NCBI RefSeq assembly: GCF_022458895.1
Contig: NZ_JAINFL010000006.1
Location: forward strand, 487,105 to 551,104
DNA: 64,000 nucleotides
Source: Roseihalotalea indica
GTDB lineage: Bacteria; Bacteroidota; Bacteroidia; Cytophagales; Cyclobacteriaceae
Direction: 5' to 3'
In this document: piece by piece, positions 45,695-54,586 of the stretch
Layout: every line of letters begins with the position of its first letter
Numbering within the stretch: the first letter of the stretch is position 1
Translations under genes and position numbers: made by a program
Notes under the pieces: generated by a model
What the model saw: the letters and a program-made list of their open reading frames with translations, nothing else
The model's database searches: none
What the model was told of the DNA's origin: nothing

Positions 45695-45753
45695 ACCGGT
45701 CTGGTTCTGAGGTATGCTCTGCTACGGTGGTCCTAACTCGGAGCCGGTCCGGT
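45695..45753 (+). promoter_or_regulatory. Strong hairpin between cusB and the CDF gene
   Basis: The arms 45695-45711 and 45737-45753 pair over 17 positions with one T-T mismatch (45700/45748) and three G-U pairs; the loop is 25 bases. No T-run follows directly; a T-run at 45775-45781 lies 22 bases on. It could be a processing or stability element, or a folded leader of the CDF gene. Confidence 0.55.
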
Positions 45754-45794
45754 AAACCATTCATTCTTTACCAATTTTTTTAACGCATTACTTT

Positions 45795-46850
45795 ATGGGA
45801 CACAACCATTCACACGATCACGACCACTCAGGTGGTAATTTGAAGGTCGCTTTCTTTCTAAACCTGGGCTTTACTATCCTCGAGATTATCGGCGGGCTGT
45901 ACGTCAACAGTGTTGCTATCCTCTCGGATGCAGTGCATGATCTGGGCGATAGCCTCTCACTGGGCACATCCTGGTACCTGAATCATAAGTCAAAGCAGGG
46001 AGCTACGGAGAAATTCTCATTCGGGTATACCCGGTTCTCTCTATTAGGAGCGCTGATCAACAGCCTGGTGCTGATTGGCGGCTCAGTATATGTGATTACT
46101 GAGGCAGTCGGGCGAATTCTGGAGCCGGAGCACTCCGATGCCCAGGGGATGATCATCTTCGCCATTGTGGGAGTGCTGGTAAACGGGTATGCCGCCTGGA
46201 AGCTAAGCGGTGGCAAGTCGCTAAACGAGCGGGTTGTCTCCTGGCATTTGCTGGAGGATGTGCTCGGTTGGGTAGCCGTGCTTATTGTAGCCATTGTCTT
46301 ACAGTTCAAAGACATTCATTATCTGGACCCTGCACTTTCTTTACTGATTACTGCGTACGTGCTTTGGAATGTTATTGGCAGATTAAAGGAGACGCTGTTC
46401 ATCTTTTTGCAGGGAGTGCCGGATGATGTTAACCTCTCGGAGATAGAAGCGAAGCTGTTGAACATCGAGCATGTAGACTCATTACACCATACCCATATCT
46501 GGTCACTGGATGGGGAGCACCACGTATTGTCTTCTCACCTTAAACTGAAGCACATTGACAACTTCGGGCAGATACTCGCGGTAAAGGAGGCAGCCAAAGC
46601 GGTTTTACAGTCGTACCCCTTTTCGCACCACACCCTGGAAACGGAACTGGATACGGAAACCTGCCGAATGTCTGATGAACATCTCCAACCTTTTCAGGAA
46701 CAGAATCCTCGATTAGAAGTTCTAGAAGAGGAGGTGAGGAAAACTGCTTTGAAGTATGCTGAGGAGTTGTACCGCAACGGACAGTGCACCAAGGAAGAAG
46801 CCCTGGAACGTGCTATAACGAAAGCAGAACTGGAGAAAAGAAACTTATAA
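45795..46850 (+). CDS. Cation diffusion facilitator (CzcD/ZitB-like) with C-terminal extension
   Basis: 351 residues. A His-rich N-terminus (GHNHSHDHDHSGG) precedes six membrane helices; the metal sites are in ILSDAVHDLGD (TM2) and LLEDVLGWVAVL (TM5). The cytosolic domain (about 215-300) has HHTHIWSLDGEHHVLSSH and the HHTLETE end. It exports Zn/Cd/Co against protons. The last 50 residues (from FQEQNPRLEVLEEEV) are a charged helical extension not usual in the family. Part of the metal block: CusA-TolC, CusB, CDF, NhaA. Confidence 0.94.
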   Translation: MGHNHSHDHDHSGGNLKVAFFLNLGFTILEIIGGLYVNSVAILSDAVHDLGDSLSLGTSWYLNHKSKQGATEKFSFGYTRFSLLGALINSLVLIGGSVYVITEAVGRILEPEHSDAQGMIIFAIVGVLVNGYAAWKLSGGKSLNERVVSWHLLEDVLGWVAVLIVAIVLQFKDIHYLDPALSLLITAYVLWNVIGRLKETLFIFLQGVPDDVNLSEIEAKLLNIEHVDSLHHTHIWSLDGEHHVLSSHLKLKHIDNFGQILAVKEAAKAVLQSYPFSHHTLETELDTETCRMSDEHLQPFQEQNPRLEVLEEEVRKTALKYAEELYRNGQCTKEEALERAITKAELEKRNL

Positions 46851-46886
46851 CCTCTTATACCTTTATAATGAAGTTATTAAGCATTC

Positions 46887-48224
46887 ATGAGCACAACTGT
46901 AAAAGAAGAGTCGGGGTTAAGCTACATCCGAAGAACGGCCACTAACTTTCTGGACCGTGAGACGGCCGGTGGCTTAGCGTTAATTGCTGCTACTATCGTT
47001 GCCCTTATCCTGGGTAACTCTCCCTGGGCAGAAACTTATCATCACTATCTTAAGAATGAGTTCTTCTTCGAGTTTACTGATTACTTTGAGTTTGGACTCA
47101 CATTAGAAGAGTGGGTAAATGATGGCCTGATGGTTATCTTCTTCCTGGTAGCTGGCATGGAGCTGAAACGAGAGTTAATGGTAGGGGAACTATCATCCTT
47201 ACGCAAGGCGTCTACCCCTTTGCTGGCAGCGCTGGGCGGAATGATCTTTCCGGCCCTGATCTTCGTGGCCTTCAATGCCGGTTCAGAGAATATCGACGGC
47301 TGGGGAATCCCGATGGCTACCGACATTGCCTATTCCCTGGGGATCATCGGGCTGTTGGGGAAGCGTGTACCGGCTGAGCTGAAGGTCTTCCTGGTAGCCC
47401 TGGCTATTGCCGATGATATCGGGGCCATCTTAGTGATTGCCTTCTTCTATAGTGACGAGATCAGTTGGCTGTTTCTGGGGCTGGGTGGTGCAACCTTTGT
47501 AGCACTAATGGCTATTAACCTATTCGGTGTAAAACGTCTGATATGGTTTGTACTGGGCGGATGCGTACTCTGGTACTTCTTCCTCAACTCCGGGGTGCAC
47601 CCCACCATTGCCGGTGTGCTCTTTGCACTAACCATTCCCATACGTCCCAAGATGGATAGCCGTGATTTCCGAGACCGCGTACAGCAGAATATCAATGAGC
47701 TGGACTATGCCGACCTTGAGCATCTCGACCCCATTGAGGACAAAAAGCAGAAGGATGTGCTGGATGCTATTCAGCATGATACAAAGAGCTCCCGGCCACC
47801 TTTGCTTAGACTGGAGAATGCGCTCACCGGGTTTAATGCATTCTTTATTATTCCATTATTTGCCATCGTAAATGCCGGAGTAAAGCTTGATCTGGGCGTA
47901 GCTGAGATTGTATCAGATCCGCTGGGGCTGGGCATTATTCTGGGGTTAGTGCTGGGTAAAGTTAGCGGTATTAGCCTGTTCAGCTTTGCGGGTAGTAAGC
48001 TCGGTATTGCCCAGTTGCCAGAGTCGCTGCGGTTTACTCATATTATCGGCATGGGGCTGATTGCAGGGATCGGGTTCACTATGTCGTTGTTCATTACCAA
48101 CCTGGCTTTCACCGATGAAGGGCTGATTCAGGAAGCTAAGATTGGTATTCTCATTGCTTCGCTGGTGGCTGCCATTGCCGGAATGCTCACGTTGGTGATG
48201 GTCAAACCCAAGCATGATTATTAG
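46887..48224 (+). CDS. nhaA: Na+/H+ antiporter NhaA
   Basis: 445 residues, about 12 membrane segments. ETAGGLALIAATIVALILGNSPWA, MELKRELMVGELS, PMATDIAYSLGIIGLLG and the double-aspartate ion site IADDIGAILVIA (TM5) are diagnostic; GIGFTMSLFITNLAF is near the C-terminus. A polar loop (about 255-305, DLEHLDPIEDKKQKDV) enlarges the protein compared with E. coli NhaA (388). It exports sodium and suits a marine habitat. It follows the CDF gene by 36 bases, so it is likely in the same transcription unit. Confidence 0.96.
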   Translation: MSTTVKEESGLSYIRRTATNFLDRETAGGLALIAATIVALILGNSPWAETYHHYLKNEFFFEFTDYFEFGLTLEEWVNDGLMVIFFLVAGMELKRELMVGELSSLRKASTPLLAALGGMIFPALIFVAFNAGSENIDGWGIPMATDIAYSLGIIGLLGKRVPAELKVFLVALAIADDIGAILVIAFFYSDEISWLFLGLGGATFVALMAINLFGVKRLIWFVLGGCVLWYFFLNSGVHPTIAGVLFALTIPIRPKMDSRDFRDRVQQNINELDYADLEHLDPIEDKKQKDVLDAIQHDTKSSRPPLLRLENALTGFNAFFIIPLFAIVNAGVKLDLGVAEIVSDPLGLGIILGLVLGKVSGISLFSFAGSKLGIAQLPESLRFTHIIGMGLIAGIGFTMSLFITNLAFTDEGLIQEAKIGILIASLVAAIAGMLTLVMVKPKHDY

Positions 48225-48328
48225 TAGTGACGATAGTGAGTACAGCACGAATAAGGCGTCGGAGATAGGCCGGAAGGCTGCCGGACGTCAGTATAGTATA
48301 TATTTTTTCATCTTAACCATTTGTACAC

Positions 48329-48685
48329 ATGTTACAAGTATTAGATTTCACACAAGACAATGTATTAGCCACTCGCGCGGTAGGTACCGTTACGGAAGAG
48401 GACTACGAGAAGATCAAGCCGGTTATCCGGAATATTACGGAGCGGGGTGAGAAGATCCGCTGGTATTACGAATTACAGAATGATGAAGCCTGGGAACCGT
48501 GGGCCGTATGGGAAGACCTGAAAGTAGACCTCAAACACACCAGTGATTACGAGAAAGTAGCCGTAGTGGGAGAGAAAAAGTGGCAGGAAGCCATTACTAA
48601 AGCCTACAGCCCCTTTACCAAAGCGGAGGTGCAGTACTTCACCCTGGCTGATAAGGAGCAGGCGCAGGAATGGATTACTCAATAG
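48329..48685 (+). CDS. STAS/SpoIIAA-like protein
   Basis: 118 residues, cytosolic. It resembles the SpoIIAA-like (STAS/SEC14) family: an N-terminal strand pair (NVLATRAVGTVTEEDYEKI), the central RWYYELQNDEAWEPWAVWEDLK, and KVAVVGEKKWQEAITKAYSPFTKAEVQYF near the end. Members may bind lipids or act as stress-linked accessory proteins; the role is unknown. It follows nhaA by about 100 bases and ends at a terminator, so it probably closes the metal/sodium block. Confidence 0.85.
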   Translation: MLQVLDFTQDNVLATRAVGTVTEEDYEKIKPVIRNITERGEKIRWYYELQNDEAWEPWAVWEDLKVDLKHTSDYEKVAVVGEKKWQEAITKAYSPFTKAEVQYFTLADKEQAQEWITQ

Positions 48686-48711
48686 TTCTTCTGATACAAT
48701 TGCGAATAAGA

Positions 48712-48743
48712 GGGAGCTAAAGCAGTTTTAGCTTCCTTTTTTT
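48712..48743 (+). terminator. Intrinsic terminator after the metal/sodium block
   Basis: GGAGCTAAA / TTTAGCTTCC stem with one bulged T and a 4-5 base loop, then seven T. Lies 27 bases after the STAS gene. Confidence 0.87.
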
Positions 48744-49516
48744 ATGATGGAGGAGCGTTTTGTCTACCGTTTTATGCTAGCGAAGTTGCAGACTTTTGGT
48801 TTTCTATAGAATAGGCCTCTGAGCCGAATCACTATTTATGGTACTGGGTATCTACTTGATTGGTTGATGAACAAGCAACTGCCTTTCTCACACCTATTGT
48901 TGCAGCTTCCTATAAAATGAGCCGTGGAAACCATAGAGCGTAAAACGGTTTCTGTGTCCCAGAAATACTCTCCTTCAAAGTATTTAAGGCGGTCCTTGGT
49001 TAGCAAGTATCTATTATGCGTAAGAGATTACCAGCTTAGAGGCTGCTAAGTAGTGCTTCCTGGGGGTATAAGACCAACTTAGGTCAGTCCCAGAAGTACT
49101 TCCCACGTAGATCTCATCACCTTCCTGCAGACCAGGACGCACTTCTCGCTGGTATCAAACCTCCTCATATCCGACCAATCCGTGCGTCATCCTTACATCA
49201 GACTAACCTACATAGCAGCAAGTCGTGCGTTTTTGCCCTGTTTTAGTACTTCAGGCAGGTAAAGTGCACTTGGTTGCTAACGTAAGAGTTGGAGGTTATT
49301 GAGTAAAGAATGGTATTTTGAAATGCCATTACCGTTGCATTTAGTTAGAGAAGCTCGGCATTAAGGTAGTAAAAGAGCTGAATCTGGGGGCATAATCCTA
49401 GTTAGTTCATGCAAAAAAACGGGAAACCTTACTGAGTAGGGTATGCGCTACTATTGGTTAGCACTTGAAGCGGTTAGCGATTTCCTTTGCAGAGTACTTT
49501 AACTGGATCAGTGACG
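48744..49516. other. Non-coding stretch with a possible gene remnant
   Basis: About 770 bases without an intact gene. On the minus strand, 49098-49145 reads EVRPGLQEGDEIYVGS, like the end of an RND/HlyD adaptor (compare GLNEGDEIVSGP in the adaptor at 23.2 kb), but an in-frame stop precedes it closely and the rest is unrecognisable. It may be a relic of an older efflux gene. Otherwise I see nothing. Confidence 0.3.
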
Positions 49517-50146
49517 ATGAAACAGAATCAACAATATGAGACCGCCCGGGTAGTAGTGCAGGTGCTGCAAAGCGACGATGACAAACAGAAGGCTCTGGCG
49601 AAGCATGGATTTGATCGTAAGCGCACGCAGGACGGACAGGCCATTCTGGAAAAGATAGATCAGCTTACCGACGAACGTCATCAGCAGGATGGCAACAAGC
49701 TACAGGCATCTCAAACATTGCAGGTGAACCGGAAGAACGCGCACGTGCTTTATATGCGGCATGTACGCCTGGCCCGGCTGGTGTTCGGAGATTCTATTGA
49801 GAAGCAACGGCCTCTGAAGATTGATGTGCCTAGGCAAAAGTCACTGGCCGGATGGCTGGAGCAGGCTGCTACGTTTTATCGTAATGCCCCGGCCTATATT
49901 GGCGAACTGTCTAAGGTTGGAATCACAATTGAAGAATTACAGCAAGGTGACGCAATGGTGCAGGCCGTAGCGCAAGCCCGGATCAAGCAAGCCCACGGCA
50001 CCAGCGCAGTGCAACGGTTATCCAAGCAGCGGTTGACTGCCTTTGAGGAGCTTCATGCCTGGCTGAAGGACTTCCGGTACATTGCCCGATATGCCTTTCA
50101 GGATGATCCTCAGCAACTGGAAGCGTTTGGTATGGTCGTAGCATAA
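49517..50146 (+). CDS. All-helical protein of unknown function
   Basis: 209 residues from the ATG at 49517; the frame runs ten codons further up to a TTG, which is less likely. No signal peptide. The sequence is rich in Gln, Ala and charged residues and reads as several long amphipathic helices (for example ASQTLQVNRKNAHVLYMRHVRLARLVF and AFEELHAWLKDFRYIARYAFQDDPQQLEAFGM). The ending resembles small helical proteins I have seen in other Bacteroidetes, without a known role. It stands alone with its own terminator. Confidence 0.7.
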   Translation: MKQNQQYETARVVVQVLQSDDDKQKALAKHGFDRKRTQDGQAILEKIDQLTDERHQQDGNKLQASQTLQVNRKNAHVLYMRHVRLARLVFGDSIEKQRPLKIDVPRQKSLAGWLEQAATFYRNAPAYIGELSKVGITIEELQQGDAMVQAVAQARIKQAHGTSAVQRLSKQRLTAFEELHAWLKDFRYIARYAFQDDPQQLEAFGMVVA

Positions 50147-50246
50147 TAGTGGGCATTGGAAAGGAGAGTGGCGAGCGTAAGTCATTTATGGTGGCTCATT
50201 GAATAACCAGAGAGAATTTATCTGCTTACAACAACTTACTACATAG

Positions 50247-50275
50247 ATGCCGGATTCGTTTCCGGCATTTTTTTT
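50247..50275 (+). terminator. Intrinsic terminator
   Basis: Perfect stem ATGCCGGA / TCCGGCAT with a 6-base loop TTCGTT, then eight T. Ends the helical-protein gene. Confidence 0.93.
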
Positions 50276-50326
50276 AGCATGCTGGTGATAGCAGCAAAAA
50301 AATCTCATAATCAGGTCGATCTAGCG

Positions 50327-51424
50327 TCATCCAGCAGTAGTTGATTGCAGATAGCGCTGTATTTCGCTAACAGTTTGCTTGGCAGAGCGGCCTACCCCAA
50401 TAAGCGTGGCTGAGGCAAAGCCGGTCCAGCTACCATAACCAACCAGCCACAGCCCTTCCGCATTTAAGGCTCGCGTGCCCCTGGTTGCTACTATAGGCTT
50501 GGTTGCCTTTCCATCGGGTGCAGAGGAACTCGTTTCTACAATACCCAGCGGTGATAGGTGGGAGAGGGCCGGACGAAAACCGGTACAAAAGATAACCGCA
50601 TCAATGCGCTGTTCCCGACCATCCGGCCAGCGAACGCCGTTTTCAGTAAAGGAGTCGAACGGACGCACGGCCTGGTACACCCCTCGTTGCCGAGCTTCAA
50701 TTACTTTAGGTACTGATACGATATTTCCCAAGGATGGCGGAGTATACGACTCGCCTCGCTTCCGGGCTTCATAGGCCGCTGTACCGTAGTCAAAGAGGGT
50801 GCGTCCGGTAATTTCATCAGGTAAAAAAGTGGGTTCTTCTAGCGTTACCCAGGTGGTTTCCGCTACCTGACTCACTTCGGCCAGAATCTGCGCCCCGGAA
50901 TTTCCTTCACCCACAATGATTACCTGTTTACCACTAAACGGTTCGGCCTGTTGATACTGCGACGAGTGCATCAATACTCCCTGATAGGCTTCCTGTCCCG
51001 GTAGGGTAGGAACATGAGGTTCTCGGAATGATCCGGTCGCACTTACTACTGTTCGGGCGCGGTATTCTCCCTGGCTGGTCAGCACGCTATACTGTTCTTC
51101 CTGCCGTTTGACTTCAAGCACCCGAACGGGACGTTTAATAGGGAAATCATAACGTTCTTCGTAGCGTTGCAAATACTCGATGGTCTCGTCGCGGCTCGGG
51201 TAATAGTCGGCCCCACCCGGCATCAGCACTCCAGGCAGCGAGCTATACTGTGCGGGTGAGAATAGCCGCAGCGACTCCCAGTAATGAGGCCAGCTACCTC
51301 CTGCCTGTTTCTGATCATCCAGTATCAGATAGTTCAATGAGGTCTTTCGCAAGTAGTAACCGACTGCCAGAGCACTCTGTCCTCCGCCAATAATAATTAC
51401 ATCATAAAGAATCTGGTTCATCAT
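50327..51424 (-). CDS. Flavin-dependent monooxygenase (ArsO/FMO-like)
   Basis: 365 residues from the ATG at 51424 (or 51421). The frame stays open 44 codons upstream but that part shows no homology and would displace the FAD motif, so the shorter start is preferred. FAD motif DVIIIGGGQSALAVGYYL at the N-terminus, SWPHYWESLRLFSP (family motif), ATGSFREPHVP, the NADPH motif VIIVGEGNSGAQI, and CTGFRP late. It most resembles single-component flavoprotein monooxygenases such as ArsO, annotated next to arsenic genes in other bacteria; none are here, so the substrate is unknown. Confidence 0.85.
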   Translation of the reverse strand: MMNQILYDVIIIGGGQSALAVGYYLRKTSLNYLILDDQKQAGGSWPHYWESLRLFSPAQYSSLPGVLMPGGADYYPSRDETIEYLQRYEERYDFPIKRPVRVLEVKRQEEQYSVLTSQGEYRARTVVSATGSFREPHVPTLPGQEAYQGVLMHSSQYQQAEPFSGKQVIIVGEGNSGAQILAEVSQVAETTWVTLEEPTFLPDEITGRTLFDYGTAAYEARKRGESYTPPSLGNIVSVPKVIEARQRGVYQAVRPFDSFTENGVRWPDGREQRIDAVIFCTGFRPALSHLSPLGIVETSSSAPDGKATKPIVATRGTRALNAEGLWLVGYGSWTGFASATLIGVGRSAKQTVSEIQRYLQSTTAG

Positions 51425-51765
51425 TGGGTTTACGGAGTATTGCTTCTGCGGATTCACTACCGTAAATTGGTCTGGTGCCCTTCTCTGCTTTGCGGTATAG
51501 CCAACTGATCGCCGGAGAACTATTCTCTGCCGCAAATACCCAGCGGTTGTTAACATGATTGATGGTTAGCAGGAACCGATCGTGGCAAGCTGAGCCAGGT
51601 AGATAGACTGCCTTCCCAGCCTCCCTGACTCACGTTGTGTACTGGGGCAACACTTTACCCAAAACCCTATTGTGACTGTACGAAAATCGTAGCATTGAAA
51701 CAGGAAGAGCTCACTCGAGTGCCTCTGATCTACTAAGCAATAAAGCACTTTCGGGTCGAATGGCA
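51425..51765. other. Gap upstream of the monooxygenase
   Basis: 341 bases between two minus-strand genes. It must hold the monooxygenase promoter. A 67-codon minus-strand frame (51566-51769) overlaps the previous stop by four bases, but its composition and lack of homology argue against a gene. Confidence 0.4.
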
Positions 51766-53970
51766 TCAATTAAAGAAGAATGCGCCCAGGCTTTTAGCGG
51801 TTGATACAGAGTCTTTTGAATGAGAAAATTGCCGCCGGACCCACTCACTAGCCTTGACGATAGCACCTTTCTGCTCATACTCCATAAATGCTCCTTTCAA
51901 CTGGCAATAGTAAACGAATAGCTCCTGCTGTTGCTGGGGAGTAAGATTCCATCGTTCTGCCCCGTTGGTATAAGCCATATACGGTAGCAGGATAAAAGTG
52001 AGGCTATCCGTGATGATGCTATCATTTAATCTACTAATCAACAAGGAGTCAATGTAATGCCGGGGGTGAATCCACAGGATGGCGGCCGTGGCTGCCATAG
52101 GATCAACCACCAGTACCGAGGAGTCTTCACCAGAAAGTCGCTGATAGTCGGGTGGATAATTGACTGTTGTACTCAGTAAGCTGTCCGCCCGCACGTATTG
52201 CGTGAACGTATCAGGGTGATAAGCGTAAGGATACCGGAGTGCTGTCAGTAGCGAATCGGTGCGGATGGTAAGTGTATCGAGGTACGTGATACGGGTGGTG
52301 TCCTGTACTGTCTGATAGTTTAGCACCCGAGCCGGAGTATTTTTAAGCCAATCTTCAATAGCGTTGTTGGGTAACGTGCGCTGGAAAGTATCGGCTACGG
52401 TTACCGGTAACTGCCGGAGGTAATCCAGGGCAGCGTTATACTGCATGGTAAGCGCCAGAGTATCTTCAAACCAGCACTTCGGGCTTTTATAATAAGCAGA
52501 AAGCCGCTTGATATTCGCCGTATCTTCTTCCTGAGTGATATCCCAGCGGGACTGTTGTAGCAGTTTTTGTTCATGCTGATCTACGATAGAGTCCAGAGCA
52601 ATGCGGTAAGTCAGGGTAGAATAGTAGTTGAAAAGCTCGCCCGCCGCTTCATCTTCAAAGGGTAGCTGGCGCAACTGTTTTATTACTACCTTCCTCAGGT
52701 TATCCCGTTCAGCAGCCAGGCTTTGGTTTTTAGTGCGGTTAGTCCTGGCACTTCGGAGGGAGTCTATGGCCCGTTGCTCTCGCTGGAGTAGAGAGTCCAC
52801 CAGTATGCCCTCGTAGTAGCTTACGTACTCATCCTGACTGATGATGTTAGCCGTTTGGGTAAGGATGTCATTATGAAAATGCACCTGGGTGACCTCTTTG
52901 CCGGTGATCAGTGAGAAAAAGCTTTTGAGGGTTTCCGCACCCTGCCGTCTTGCCTGCCCGATGATATCGGCCTGAAGGGCATAAAGCGCTAATTTGTCAA
53001 TACAGTGCTGCTTCACCTTCCGGGCATCCTTGAAATTTACCTCGCCCCGGTAGTCAATGATCTCAAAACCCGGGATGCCCCGCTCGGGAATGAACCAGGG
53101 GTTGATGTCGGCATTGAGTATCTGTGGCTCCAAACCAAAAAAGTGAAGCTCACCCGACTCTTCGTGGAAGTAAAATGTGTGCTCATCGAGCTCTGAGAAG
53201 TCAAACCCGGCCTTCACCCAGCCCCGCCCGACCATTGCGAGCTTCTTCTTTCGCTCAGCCCGGGGGAGGGCTGCTACTTCATTATCCAGAATAAACCCGG
53301 TGTAGTTGGCTGAGAACTCGAAACCATCATTGAGATAGCCTGCGAATCCTTCGGTAGAACTGCGGGCGTGGCGCTCCGCTAGCTCCGAGTACATGTTAAA
53401 TAACACTTCTTCAAGCTGATGATCTTCATCACGTTCCCGCTCATCCTGATGATTCAGTTTTTCGCGCCATAAAAACCCAATTACCTGGGTAAAGGTGTCG
53501 TTTCTCTCTTCAAGAAGTTTATGAAACTCTAGTTTTTCAACAATGTTGCGTCGGCTCACATCCTGTCGCACAATCCTGCGCCAGTTGTCTATATCTTCAC
53601 CACTGGCTTTGTACTCACGAGTCCGCTCTTCTTTGGAGAGTTGCTGGTACTGATACAGATCAAACAGCGCGAATTTTATATCGGAATACCACTGATTAGC
53701 CTCCTGCTGGCTATTATTTTCTTCAACCAGCGCTAGTCGAGATTCATCAATAGAAGAGATTACCTCACCGTAATACTCAGCGGTTACTAGCTGCCCGATC
53801 TGCCGCACTTCCGTAACCATGTTGGTCGTGGTGCCCAGGGATAGTCCATTCCCGAATATGCCGAATGGGTTGAGCAGGAAGACGAGCGCTACCAACGCAA
53901 CGATCAGGAGGGCATCCAGAATAAACCTCCAGTTCTTAAGTACCAGACTAATCATCGGCGTCGGGTTCAT
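51766..53970 (-). CDS. Large membrane-anchored protein, DUF4230-like N-terminus
   Basis: 734 residues. One membrane helix (about 16-38) and then a long soluble, presumably periplasmic part. After the helix, NMVTEVRQIGQLVTAEYYGEVISSID resembles the opening of DUF4230 and parallels the SASDLATTEFTVDKIV segment of the next protein upstream in the operon. The remainder is helical and charged, with many Arg/Asp/Tyr (e.g. 370-420, RAIDSLRSARTNRTKNQSLAAERDNLRKV coiled coil) and no catalytic motif I know. The ATG at 53970 overlaps the previous gene by 23 bases; ATG 53955 is an alternative. Last gene of the four-gene envelope operon. Confidence 0.7.
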   Translation of the reverse strand: MNPTPMISLVLKNWRFILDALLIVALVALVFLLNPFGIFGNGLSLGTTTNMVTEVRQIGQLVTAEYYGEVISSIDESRLALVEENNSQQEANQWYSDIKFALFDLYQYQQLSKEERTREYKASGEDIDNWRRIVRQDVSRRNIVEKLEFHKLLEERNDTFTQVIGFLWREKLNHQDERERDEDHQLEEVLFNMYSELAERHARSSTEGFAGYLNDGFEFSANYTGFILDNEVAALPRAERKKKLAMVGRGWVKAGFDFSELDEHTFYFHEESGELHFFGLEPQILNADINPWFIPERGIPGFEIIDYRGEVNFKDARKVKQHCIDKLALYALQADIIGQARRQGAETLKSFFSLITGKEVTQVHFHNDILTQTANIISQDEYVSYYEGILVDSLLQREQRAIDSLRSARTNRTKNQSLAAERDNLRKVVIKQLRQLPFEDEAAGELFNYYSTLTYRIALDSIVDQHEQKLLQQSRWDITQEEDTANIKRLSAYYKSPKCWFEDTLALTMQYNAALDYLRQLPVTVADTFQRTLPNNAIEDWLKNTPARVLNYQTVQDTTRITYLDTLTIRTDSLLTALRYPYAYHPDTFTQYVRADSLLSTTVNYPPDYQRLSGEDSSVLVVDPMAATAAILWIHPRHYIDSLLISRLNDSIITDSLTFILLPYMAYTNGAERWNLTPQQQQELFVYYCQLKGAFMEYEQKGAIVKASEWVRRQFSHSKDSVSTAKSLGAFFFN

Positions 53971-54586
53971 CTTCCAACAACAGGTTCACCTTATCAATAG
54001 TCAAGCTATTGGTCTTGAAGGTCAGATAGATCTCCTCATACCCCAGGTTGCGAAGCAATTGGGTAAGCAGCGTACGGGTATGTTCCTGAGTTGTTTCTAC
54101 GATACCCATGTACTCCAAATTATTACGAATGTCCAGCTCCGCTTCACGGAAGAATACCTCCTGATCGGCCACGCTGATGGTATTCAGGAAAGCCGATGGG
54201 TCAGAGATGAGGGAATCTTCCTGAAAGCTGGAAGGAGGATAGGAGAAGTTGATGACCTTGACTGATGGTAATTGGAGTGTGATCTTTTTGCGGTCAATAA
54301 CGATGTCACGCTCTTGAATCTCAGACAGGTCAATACCCGCTTTGATTTTTGCCTGGGAGTAAGCCAGGAAGCGAGCTTCGCTAAGTTTAATGAACCAGGC
54401 AATCTTTTTAGTTTTGGTGCCATGAACGATCTTATCAACCGTAAACTCGGTCGTAGCCAGATCGCTGGCACTCTGGATTTTACCGACTACAAGTCCACGT
54501 TCATCTTTCTGGCAGGAGTAGAGCAATCCCCAGCTTAATAAGATAAGGATCAGGTACGTGAATTGGTTGTGAAAGGTAGGTCTCAT
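53948..54586 (-). CDS. DUF4230 lipoprotein
   Basis: 212 residues from the ATG at 54586, whose ATGA overlaps the stop of the muramidase-amidase gene. Signal peptide with lipobox LLYSC (Cys 25). Then VVGKIQSASDLATTEFTVDKIV, RFLAYSQAKIKAGIDLSEI and KKITLQLPSVKVINFSYP, the order of conserved motifs of DUF4230. The family occurs on bacterial envelopes and has no known biochemical activity. It is coupled by overlap on both sides, so it should be made together with its neighbours. Confidence 0.85.
   Translation of the reverse strand: MRPTFHNQFTYLILILLSWGLLYSCQKDERGLVVGKIQSASDLATTEFTVDKIVHGTKTKKIAWFIKLSEARFLAYSQAKIKAGIDLSEIQERDIVIDRKKITLQLPSVKVINFSYPPSSFQEDSLISDPSAFLNTISVADQEVFFREAELDIRNNLEYMGIVETTQEHTRTLLTQLLRNLGYEEIYLTFKTNSLTIDKVNLLLEDEPDADD

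Noticed and set aside
51566..51769. A 67-codon minus-strand frame overlapping the end of the large DUF4230-like gene
   Set aside because: The four-base overlap looks operon-like, but the sequence has no recognisable pattern and unusual composition.
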